Position numbers and translations under genes: made by a program | The notes under the pieces: generated by a model | Told to the model about the DNA's origin: nothing | What the model saw: only the letters and a program-made list of their open reading frames with translations | Database searches by the model: none | NCBI RefSeq assembly: GCF_000524195.1 | Contig: NW_020170506.1 | Span: 48,436 to 74,921 of the forward strand | Direction: 5' to 3' | DNA from: Echinococcus granulosus | Lineage: Eukaryota > Platyhelminthes > Cestoda > Cyclophyllidea > Taeniidae | DNA: 26,486 nucleotides | Shown: in pieces, positions 9,201 to 19,700 of the stretch | Numbering within the stretch: the stretch's first letter is position 1 | How the letters are laid out: the number at the start of each line of letters is the position of its first letter

Positions 9201-11778
9201 CCCTCAAGGAGTTACAAGGTGTGCCAGTTTGGTACCGTCGTAGTGTCCAAATGGAGGGATTTAAATAAATCAAGCGCCATTAAAATGAACATCCACTGTA
9301 TCTGACAACTGTTTTCAGTGTAACAATCCGGTGTATTGTTGCCGTTTACCTCTATCACGAAGAGGGAAAAGAAGAGAGCCTATTCAAGCTCCGATATTGG
9401 GATGGGAGGGGCATTTAGGGCTTTGGTAATTTTGCTGTCTGCTCCACTGTATCTTTCTTTTTGATCATGATGGTTAACTTTGTTTCGCTCCATTTCACTC
9501 CCAGCTCTCCGGACGAATCGCTTGCAGTGAGCGCTACCTGGTGGGCGGTCTATGTGTGGGTCTCTGTCGCAACGTCCTGGACGCTCTTACGGAGCATTGC
9601 AGCATGCGTCACCAATTTGGGCGTCCTCTCAGCCATTTTGGTGTAGTGCAGCGTCGGTTAGCCCACGCTGCCGCCCAACTCTATGCGATGGAGTCGGTCA
9701 CCTACCTTGTGGCCGGTTTTCTGACTTCACGACCGCAGCGCGATTTGGCGATTGAGTCGTCGGCAGTTAAGGTTGATTGGTTCATCCACTTTCATGTTTG
9801 ATTATTCCGTCTGCCTAACTCCCTCTATTTGTTTATCTCCATTCGTCGCCAACCTATTAATCAAGATGGTGCATATCACGTCCATGTTGGGTGATTTCCT
9901 CGCAATCTGGATATTCTCTGAGGACCACCCTCCACTGTGGGTGACTCTTCTGCACACATGTGATTAACTTGTGCTTGATGTTGACCCACTTATGCTACTA
10001 TTTAATCGTAACAGCAGAGATTAGTTAATTATTCTGTTATGAAAGTGGTGGGTCTGCCTGTCTGCGCCTTGTCTTCACAAACATACACAAGCCTTGCGTG
10101 TTATTCCCCATTCCCGCTACTTATTGATCCAGATAGTAAGTTCCAGCTTCATGATGCGTAGCTTGTCAATTGAAATGGCTGTTCTATCCATGCGTCTTCT
10201 GTCAACTGTTGATCATAATAGCGAGCCTTAACTCCGTATTGAGTCGCCCATTGCTGCGATTACTGCTTGGTCCGTTTGTTAGGCTTTGCCCAAGACACTC
10301 GAGTTCTGCATTTCATATCTCAGTCGATCAGAACGGAGTCACCGTCTTCTGTAGGAATTGGGTAATCTGTCACTGGGGTTTGACCTCTGCCAAACACACT
10401 CAAATCCTTTTAATTATTATCCATCTATCTGTCCAACCACCCGTGAAGTTTTCTTACCTGTACGATCCGCTTTAATCAGGTCTAATCGTTCTGCCGCTAC
10501 TTTATCCTTATTCCGCGATAAAAGTGTCGTTCGGTTTTGGCTGAAGCCTTCCAAATCGCTGGAAGTCGGGAAGGCGACTCCTTTCTCCTTCTGTGTGTAT
10601 GTGTGTATGTGTGTTCTTGTTCCGTGGACACACCCTTGTCAATGAAAAATTTTACTATTACAGCTCTTTGCAACTGAAACGACTCTTACCCTGTTGAATG
10701 ACTGTGTTGCGTTGGCAGGAGCACTGGGTTTTACCAAACAACTGCCATTGGAACGATACCTGCGTGATTCAAGGGTACTTACCTCCTTCATGGTAAGTCC
10801 TATTACCTCAGTAATCCCTAGGAGTTCGTTTGTCGATGCCTTCCTTATGCAGTAAGCACCTTGATTGAAAGCGAAGTTTTGAGTGGGGAGTTATCGGTGT
10901 GGTTTTCTTGGGCATGCTTTAGGGTGTGAACGACCTGCTTCGCATCTACATTGCCTCCACTAGTCTCTCCAAGGTTGGGAAGGAGTTACGTCACTTTGTG
11001 GAGTGCGCACGCAGTCCCTCACAGCATATGTGGTACATGTTGCGCGAGGCTTGGCGCAAGGATTGGCGTACGGCAATGCTGACTCGCCGCTGGGGCATGT
11101 CACCCGCTATCGTTACTGCAGCAACAATGGAGACAGAGCGAGGCATACGAGCCTCGATGCGTGTTGGTGACCATCTCCATCCCAACCTTCAAGCTCTGGG
11201 CGATCGTCTGGCGCGTCTAGTGGTGCAGGCATACGAGTTGACCAGACAGGTTTTTATTCTCCATGCTAATGTCAGTTTATATTGCCGGTGTCTGCCCTTT
11301 CTGCCTCCGTGGCCTTGTGTATTAATGTTTTCTTCAACTATTTAGACAGTGAATGAAGACCAATTCTCTCTGTGGCTGCTCTCAGATCTAGCGGTGGGAC
11401 TGTTTACAGCGACTGCGGTTTTGAGTAGAGCATCAAGAGCAAAGAGTATTGGAGTGAGATATCACAATAACGAGGTGAGAGTCTCGGTGTTGACCCAACT
11501 GAGATGTCAGTCGAATTCGACTTGTAAACGATTTCCTCCCTCAGATGGGACACACCCTTATTGAACTTGAGGCTTTTGAGTGTATCCGCTCATTTGTATT
11601 TCAAACGTCTACTTTGTAGCTGGAATTGGCCGAACTCTTCACTTTGGAGACACTGGACCGTCTACAAGGCGAGCTGTCTAGCTTCAAACAGAAGGCCAAT
11701 CTACGCAAACGCATTGCCAGTGTGATGGTGAAAGAGAGCGGCTACGCGTCGGCCAGCCCTCTCAGTCGTGTTTGGTAG
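6258..11778 (+). CDS. ACAD9: ACAD9-like acyl-CoA dehydrogenase / complex I assembly factor
   Basis: Exons: 6258-6503, 7015-7105, 7223-7431, 7848-7948, 8407-8557, 8692-8797, 8868-8941, 9505-9771, 10664-10792, 10923-11249, 11346-11474, probably 11545-11595, and 11620-11778. The product is about 679 residues (662 without the 51-nt exon); human ACAD9 has 621. Landmarks: an Arg-rich mitochondrial presequence (residues 1-25), [61 protein letters not shown]. The C-terminal T-A-V-L-S-R-A-S-R followed by I-G-V-R-Y-H-N-N-E is diagnostic of ACAD9 rather than VLCAD. Oddities: the catalytic Glu of the FEGTN-type motif is Met458; Glu335 occupies the IVD/LCAD base position; both family signatures are degraded. 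ACAD9 in vertebrates is part of the mitochondrial complex I assembly (MCIA) complex with NDUFAF1 and ECSIT. The long introns (6504-7014, 7432-7847, 7949-8406, 8942-9504, 9772-10663) show no other gene. Confidence 0.94.
8815..8846 (+). repeat. ATCC/ATCT microsatellite in ACAD9 intron
   Basis: A run of imperfect 4-nt units (atcc, atct) lies between exons 6 and 7 and forms part of the pyrimidine-rich stretch before the exon 7 acceptor. Length variation here could change the polypyrimidine tract. Confidence 0.7.
10592..10614 (+). repeat. GTGT(A) microsatellite in ACAD9 intron
   Basis: A short TG-rich simple repeat (tgtgtgtatg units) sits about 50 nt before the exon 9 acceptor. I see no function for it. 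Confidence 0.65.
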
Positions 11779-12878
11779 CTTTGCTTGAGAAAACCCACTT
11801 TTACCACTGCTAGTATCTCCATTGTAGCATCCTATTTTTAACCATGAATCTTTGTTATTCGATTGACACATTCTCGCTTGATTCATGGGAAACTTGGGCA
11901 GCTGGAAGACTGGATGTGCAATGACATTGATACATGTTGTTGTTTTGACATCGCTACATTGAGTTTTTCTCCTCTTTCGAATAGCCAATCCTGTTATGTT
12001 TGACTGGTGCAGTCTTGCTTGAACGCCAATTAAGTTTAGGTGCGTCGGATACCGAATCTCGACCCCCTTGCATGGGATTATAGCGATGTTGGGTTTGTGG
12101 TTAACTCCGTTAATCCCTTTATCACAATTTGACTTATGTGGGCCTCGGTCGAAGGTGATTGGTCAATTTGTGTTGGGGGATGGGAGGGCCCACTTCCTAG
12201 TCGTGGACACCGTTAATCTTCTTGAGTCCTCTTCGCCGTTTACCTTCAATAATCATTGGTTCTCTTATCTTTTAAAGCTGTCGGTTTTTTGTTCGCCGGT
12301 TTAAATTAAGGAAAAGCTGCTTTGATTTGCCTGACGTTAGACGCCTAATATTACTGATGAGCAAAGGTGGTAAACATCTGACCTTCGATTCGTGTTTGGT
12401 GTCGTTTTTGTTGATGCTAGTGTGATGTTGAAGGCAAGCGGCAGCGTCGCGGCCGGTTCTCGTCGTGAACTTTGTTTATCTGGCGTGATTTTATCGGTGC
12501 GAGCGTGTTTTTCTCGTGGAGTTCCCGTTAGTGGAATGATGTGTCCTCTGAGAGATGAGTTTATCAGCTAGCACCCATTGGCACCACCGCCGGAATCGCA
12601 GTTCGATAATCCTATCGGATAAAAACCTCATCATTTTTAAGCTGGAATCGGTTCGTGTAAGCATGCCGCAAGTATTATGGTAAAAAAGGCGCAGGAAGAC
12701 GACAAGAGAGGGAATCGAGATGGCAACCCTTCCTTGAGTTGCAGACATCCTCACCGTGCATAAGATTTTCAACTTAATTTTCATCTAATTTTGGCGACCT
12801 TGTTTAGAAACAATTAGTGTGTTGGTGGTTCGCCTTTAGAGCTTCTATTTGAGCTGTAGCAATTATAAGACAGGCTGG
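11779..12878. other. Intergenic, no recognisable gene
   Basis: This is the stretch downstream of the ACAD9 stop codon. I see no canonical AATAAA or ATTAAA hexamer in the first 500 bases, so the ACAD9 3' end probably uses a variant signal. Open frames on either strand (for example 12068-12304 plus, 12491-12784 minus) have no recognisable domain and are treated as chance. Confidence 0.45.
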
Positions 12879-12886
12879 TATAAAAG
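12879..12886 (+). promoter_or_regulatory. TATA-box-like TATAAAAG
   Basis: A perfect TATAAAAG lies in the ACAD9-MOGS gap, followed about 20 nt later by a possible initiator (gctaca) and 76 nt later by the start of an 87-codon ORF. It could be the promoter of a small gene, part of an old long terminal repeat, or chance. It lies about 900 bp upstream of the MOGS start, too far for a simple core promoter unless MOGS has a 5' UTR intron. Confidence 0.4.
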
Positions 12887-12961
12887 AGTCGGGGGCTACA
12901 GTTTTGACTAAAAAAACATAGAAATTGAATAGTGAGAGAGGGAGTTAGTGCGAATGATTAG

Positions 12962-13225
12962 GTGTGCAGTGTTAGTGTAGCGTTCTGGGACTCCCTGAAG
13001 ACGAAAGAAGACACAATACTCGGGCAGAATATATATATGTTCAGCACGGAGAAGGTGTCTGGGGTAGTGGCATGGCCCAAAAGGCCAGCCCACCCAGCGA
13101 AGTGCAAGGGGGCTAATTCGAAGCACGAAAGTGGCGCCTCACCAGAACCGAGGCATAAACCACCATCGTATTACATTAGCTTAAGCAAGTCTAAGTCTGG
13201 CAAGATTACTTCTACTCCTCCCTGA
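12962..13225 (+). CDS. Hypothetical small ORF downstream of TATA-like box
   Basis: An 87-residue open frame starts 76 nt after TATAAAAG. I do not recognise it. The product is basic, rich in Lys, Ser, Pro and His in its second half (K-P-P-S-Y-Y, S-K-S-K-S-G-K), with no signal peptide or membrane segment. It ends in TGA at 13223-13225. Its coding status is uncertain. It could instead be an alternative 5' exon of MOGS, since that start codon lies 550 bp downstream, or debris from a retroelement. Confidence 0.25.
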   Translation: MCSVSVAFWDSLKTKEDTILGQNIYMFSTEKVSGVVAWPKRPAHPAKCKGANSKHESGASPEPRHKPPSYYISLSKSKSGKITSTPP

Positions 13226-13775
13226 GCCATTTCTACTGAAAATTGATTTCCTTTATAAAGCCACTCGGATATGTTTTTGCTGGATCCAGCAAAAGTTTTC
13301 GCTTAGAAACTACAATATATGACATGTTTGGATAACATACTTGCAACTGAAGCAATTATGCAATCTGTACTTTAAGAAACAGCAAATGCATGGTAGTTAG
13401 CGTTCATTTTCTTTCAAGATAGCTGAATTATAATATTGATGATTCGATTACTGTCTGTTTTAAGTGTAATTGCCTTCCCTTGTTATGGTGCCTAAATTTT
13501 TAAGCAATTTGGTTTAAATGCACTACGTCATTTACCCCCTAAAGAAATTACTGGTTGATGCCATACGTTCTTTTTACTGGTTTACTGCATTTTCGTGGAC
13601 GTTGCTCGTCTTGCGGCAGCGTCGGTGCGCTTCGCATTGGCTTGCTAGAGGGGATCACACTGCTTTAATCACTCGACTCAGTTCGGAGGCGCTGACCTCG
13701 GATTGTCTGTATTCTTCTCTTTTGTCTTTCTTTCATCAGCTCCCATTGTCTCTCCTGATATTTTGCCTATTTACT
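13226..13775 (+). promoter_or_regulatory. MOGS upstream region
   Basis: This AT-rich interval leads to the MOGS start codon and should contain its promoter and 5' UTR. The MOGS frame stays open upstream to 13518, but that extension has no conserved features and would put an extra hydrophobic stretch before the real signal anchor, so I leave it out of the protein. No clear TATA box is visible close to the start. Confidence 0.4.
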
Positions 13776-16700
13776 ATGGGCAAGGGTAAAGTCATCGAAG
13801 ATAAGCCGCGGTATCAAAAGTCAAATAGCTCCAATGGTGTACCAAAAAATTTTGTCCCAGCCCCGAATAACAAAAACGTTGCACAGTTGGCACCTGGAAA
13901 GTCACGGATTCGCAGACCGCACCGCAAAACTCGCGTTGGATTGTTCGGTGACTTTGGTTCAGAACTCTACCGAAGACTTATTATGGGTGCTTCTGTAATC
14001 ATCTTTATTGCTGTTTTGCTCCATTTTGGTGTAGAGTACAGCCAGAATATGAGGCGGCGGCGCCAAGTCTACACCCCAATCAATTTGCCCAAAATGATAG
14101 GTCCAGATGAAGTTGGGCCGGAACACTCACCAGAACTGTTTTGGGGGACGTACAGACCTGGCATCTTCTTCGGGATGTCTCACCGAAGTCCCCATTCAAT
14201 GCTTTTTGGTTTGGCTTGGGTGACGTCTGATGGTAAATCAGTGCAGTTTCGACACCGGTGTACGAATGAAGGTGATATAAAGAGGTTAGCGATTAGCAGC
14301 TATTTATTCCAAGTCTCTGTAGTCTGCTTTTATTATTGATATGTTTGAATTTGTTGGCCGTTACAATAAACCTGTTGTACTACGAGGTTTTACTCTCGTT
14401 TGATTCGGGATTTCCTTACCACTTCAGCTATAACTGGATTGAACATGATGGACGAAACTACGGTATCGAACAAATCATTGCTGGCAATCACAATATCACC
14501 GTGGCGTTTGTTAAGCGTCCGGCCACTCCCAATGGTGGTGATTGGTCTGTTCGAATATCCGTTTCTTCAGTTAATGACGTAAGCATTCTTCAATGGAAGG
14601 CTATTTGTTGCCCCTCTATACTATACTTTGATTGGCGAATTTGCACTCGTGACTGTGTCTTGAGCTCTTGCGTGGCCGTTTGAATTAACGTCTCTGTGTA
14701 AAAGTGTCAAGTGGCGCGGTTAATGTTGATGACTAGTAGGCTCTGATAACTTTTTCACCCATCTCCATTGTCATCTCAACCTTCCTACGCACCCTGTAGC
14801 ATTAACAATCTCCAATGTAGCATTCCCACATTGTTCCTACTTATCAGAAGGGGCGAGGCAAAGCCGTGCGTGGGTTTAGAAGAACGAACTGCTGCAATGT
14901 CATGAAAACTCCTTTTCTCGCCTAGTTGCTTGCGGCACCTTCAATCTCATTTCTCTTCTACGCCTACTTGCCCGATTCAACACGGGGACGAATTCAATCG
15001 TACACAAACGGGAATGAATTGAAGCGTTTAAGAGGTGGGTTCAGTATGTCTTTGGCTTTTGAGAGGCTCTAGGCCTTCTAGTGTTCCTTACATTTGTTTT
15101 ACTGATAATTTAATTTAATGTATTCTACAAGAGTAGATCCATTCTGTTTGAGTCCCATTAGTATCATTTTCAGACTAATGCTGTGTACTGCTGCCTTCTC
15201 CTCTTATTCTCGTAGTAATTCGCCTAAATATATCATTGAAGGTGTATGTTTGTGTGTGTTTGGGCGGTCAGTCAAGTTGAAGCAATTCTGACATATTCAA
15301 GCATTTGCTAAAGTATCACCATCGAATGGCTGACTTGATTCCTTCATTCGATCAAGAGGTAATGGCGGTTTTACCCTTATTTGAGTGCAACACATCCAAA
15401 AGGTCTTGTCAATTTTGCTTTGTATAAAAGCAGTAAAGAGCGTTACTCACGATTTCTACCCTGGTTTAAAATTTAGGAAATGATTAATTGATCCACTTTT
15501 TACTGGAACGCATTTCTTTCTGCTCTGAAAGCGTCTTTAAGTTTATTTGAAAAAAATTTTGTCTTTTTAATAGCTTCGTTTTGTTATGATAATGCAGGTA
15601 TTGCCTCAATAGTTTTCCAGGTAGTTCATCACTTATGTCTGTCCAACTCTGTCACATCTGCTGTCTTGCTTTGCTCCATAAGTCGTGTCAGTGACATGCT
15701 TCTCGTTAGTTTCGTGTGATATTAAAACTGCAGCAGATGACCTTCGCATGTGATTACTGTGGCAACGTCGGCATGGGGGGCAAACCAATTAAAGGTTCTT
15801 TGCAACATTTTCCAGAATGCGTCTCGATCATGAGGCCTTTCTTAAAGATTGTCACGTTTCCTCTTCTACCACATACATAGGGACCAGCTCTTTCCGTTTG
15901 CTAGTAAAGAATTTGCTTTAGCTAACGCCATCTACTCGCTCACTTCATTCATCCACTTCGTCCCCCATTCGTTAGATTTTCAAAAGTCGGCTTTTTACGG
16001 ATCGAAAATGCATCCAAATGGGTAGTCTAAAATGGAAGCAGCAGTGAACGGCTTAAATGGGCAAGGCACTTTGCGCCAGGTAGAGTAGTTTTGCTAAAGA
16101 TTAAAGTAGGTGTACCGCGTTGATTGCAAAGTGTAACTTTGTGCTGTTACTCGTGTCACTCTCTACTTGCATCGTGTTAAGGTTTCACTCAAGAATTGGG
16201 CGCCTTCCAAGTGAATTTTCACACCGCAAAAGGCAGCATCCTGAATCCCACCCACTTGGCTGGCCACTGTCCGCGGGAGGATGCCCTCGTAGCGGCCATA
16301 TCGAGTGGATTAGTGTTGCGCGAGGATCGTAGTTCAGTTTTCTTCATCGGGGATCAGGTGAACTCTTATTCACCGGAGACGAAAATTTCGGGGATGCCGA
16401 CCAACCTCTGGGTGACGGAGGTCACCCGCCCTGCTATCCGCGCCATTCGCCGCAACTCTCCTGCTGCTAATGGAGGCGATACCTATTATCGTAATCAAGC
16501 ACCTCTTGATGTGCTAGAGGTGGAATTCGTCTCGCAGGCCTCCACTTCTTCTGATGCGGTGCCCCTAGTCGGTCTACATTTCAATGAGGCTTTGAATGGG
16601 CACTCAAAGCGCTTCCATGAGGCCTTTCTTCGCAAATTTCCGTACGATCCCCTCACTATCAGTGAAAAGCAGGTGGGCCACTTCTACTCTGGTAACATCC

Positions 16701-19700
16701 TGTTTTCTGGGGTTTATTCCTACAATTTGGCAGAAACTTATGGTTTCAAGTGTGCATGTGAAGTACCGATTTTTTTACTTGACCGCGCACGTTGCACGTC
16801 AGTAAAACAGGAAGGAAAATGAGGAGAAAAGCGGTTGAAATCGTACCAGTGAGAGGCTTAGGTGCAGTGCACGGGACATTGTGTTTATTAATCCTGTTAG
16901 GTCCTGCCGCCTATAAGGTCAGTAAGGTGAGCATCCGAGTCTGCAGGGTAGCGGCAGTAATGGCAAATAGGTGAGGCAATTTCTCGGACCAATAGCCCGA
17001 TGAGGATGATTAGAAGATTTGTGAAGCGTACGGTGATGAGATCAGAGAGCGGAAGTGGCCCATCTGCAGCATTCACACCTCACACGATACATATAAATGG
17101 TGGTGTAAAAGGGGACTCATACACGGGCACGGTTTAGTAATATGCAATTATGAAGCTATCCTGTGGCTGGATTACGTCCATGCGCGAGAAATCCAGGCGC
17201 CTAGGGTGTGTAAGCAGGATGTGAGGGCGGTATCAGCTACGCTCGACCACGTGTGCGTGTGTAAACACAAACAAACCGTATATATGGTGGTGATATGTGG
17301 GGAGGGGGGTGGGGCACGACATAGGTAAGAGTATCAAAGTAAAACGTGGCAAGATGAGGACAACAACACTAAATGTGCATTCATTACTGTCAGTAATCTG
17401 TGTCGTTCCTATTAGTGGCAGAAATGGACGATTTCTTCCCAGTGTGGGACCTTAGAGGTTCGTGCACTGGGTGGCAATGTAAACAATGCGGCATCTTGCA
17501 TAGGCTTTGTGGTAGTTGGTGAAAATTGGATGGTTGGGGAGTGACTAAAACCCATTTCTTGTCAGAAGTAAATCAACAAGCAAGAAAAACTCCCCAGAGT
17601 GCCTTTGAGGCTGATGCATAACAAACTGATTGACACCCTTTTAAAACAGCTGTCATCTGTTAATGTGCAGTGTTTCATTCTAGCTTTCGATCTGACCTTG
17701 AGGGTAGCATGAAATTTGGAGGTTATAGACTTGGCGAAAGCATCAATGACATTATTAAAGACAAATAAAATGCTACTTTCAATGTCAATCTTTCTTACTA
17801 AGGATTCCTTTTAAACAGATGAAACTAGCAAGGATATCGCTGAGCAACATGCTTGGTGGAGTAGGGTACTTCTACGGCACCAGCCTGATCAATTCGCCTC
17901 TGCTCGAGGCACCGATTTCCCTCCCAAAGCCCAATTCCACTTCCATTCCATCGGTGGAGTACTGGCCCAGCGCCCTCTTCACTGCTACTCCTTCCCGTGA
18001 CAAATTCCCCCATGGATTCCTCTGGGATGAAGGATTTCACGCTCTTCTGATAGCTCGATGGGACGTAGAATTGGCTCTGCAATCCCTTGGGCACTGGTTG
18101 GACCTCCTTAATATGGAGGGGTGGATTCCCCGAGAGCAGATCCTTGGCTGGGATGCTAGAGCAAATGTGCCTCCCGAGTTCATTGTCCAATCTACCACTG
18201 TGGCCAATCCGCCGGCGCTGATTCTTGTGGTTGAGGTGAATTGTGCCCATATTCTCATATTACGTAGCGCTTACTCCCCTATTTTGCAAGTATTATACCC
18301 ACCTGCCATACCGCTCTGAATGTCGTCTAGCACCGTGTTTATGATATCACTTTTCCAATTCACCTCCCATATTTTGATAAGTGGACTTGCTTCCTCCTAA
18401 CCTCTCCCATTTAGTGAATATTATTTGTTCAATGGCGAAGTTCGTCCCTAACTGACGACTCCCTTTTTATGCAAATAACCTTGAAGCAATGTATTTAGCA
18501 GAGGGGATTTTGTGTGTTTATCCAACATTATAAGTAGTCTTATCTGTAAGTGGATTCTACTCTAGCGAATTGTCACAGTCCCTTTTTGGGGCTGACGCCT
18601 ACTTCTTCACTGTTTTAGTGGACCTTTCTCAATCCCCTGAACTAATGCTGCCTCAGCCTGTATTTCGGCATTCATTATTTCTTCCGGCATGCTCTCTGTC
18701 AGATGCTAAATATTTTAGCTAATTTTACTGTTTCTGATGGGGTTAAAAAGGCTTTTTCTATCAGGGTTAAGTACGAGATGCTCTGCTAATTTTAAAGGTT
18801 ACCGGTTGAAAACCGCGTCTGTTGTGCCGTAAGCAGTCACTGCGGCGGGCTATTTCATAACCCCTTGCTGAATCACCCTTTTTTGGGGCCATTTGAGTTC
18901 AGCTTCATCAAAGCTCCTTCGCCATCAATTTGCTAAGGTTGGGGTCATGAAATGTCTCCTTTTAAATCATTTTGGCTTGTTATATTCCTCTACCAGCGGT
19001 TGCTTAGACACTCGCCTGGCACCACATTTTCAGCTTTTTAACAGTCGCCGCTTTTCGTGAACCATTCTTAAGCCCGTTGCTGCTGGATAGCAGGAGCAGT
19101 GAAACAGGAAACATCCTTGAGGGGGGTACTTTATTATTTTTCTGCTAAGCACACTGGTTGTGATAAGTTTTCTCCCACCCTTCCCCCATTGTGCGATGGA
19201 ACTTTCCAGACTGGATTTTTCAGTTTGTATAAACGAACAGATAATTCCGACTGCATTTGGCGATCATATCGGAACGTGCTGTTAACTTATCACAAATGCC
19301 GCAATCCTCCCTCCACTACAGTACATGTTGGACCAGTTGGAGACGCATATGTCTGTAGAGGAGGCGGCACTATTCGATAAATGGGCACGTATTGCCTTTC
19401 CACGTCTTCGCGCCTGGTTCGTTTGGTTCACTACTACTCAAGCCGGTGAGCTGCCCACTGCATTTCGTTGGCGTGGAAGATCTACGCACAATCCCTTTCA
19501 GTTGAATCCCCTCACTCTCGCCTCAGGTAGGTGTGACGGTCTACTTTAAAATTTTTTTTTCCCTACATCTCTTCATCCTTTGTCAGACAGTTGTGTCAAT
19601 TTCTGTGCCCTACACCAGAATTAGCTTTATGCTATTGCGTTTACGTGTAGGGCGCGTAGCATGCATGTGAAGTTTCCTGCAATCCCACGCACATGGAGGT

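Noticed and set aside
8942..9504. Apparent missing segment of ACAD9 (human V-A-M-N-I-L region) and a possible microexon in the intron
   Set aside because: Aligning exon 7 directly to exon 8 gives exactly the human residue count with no gap. No convincing in-frame microexon flanked by AG and GT was found. The Glu335 codon is in frame under either model.
12354..12385. CTGATGA core suggesting a hammerhead ribozyme
   Set aside because: No matching GAAA core element or paired stems I-III could be drawn around it.
13132..13145. TGGCGCC resembling a retroviral-type primer binding site
   Set aside because: The rest of the site does not match a tRNA 3' end, and no LTR ending in CA lies just before it. 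Kept only as a minor remark.
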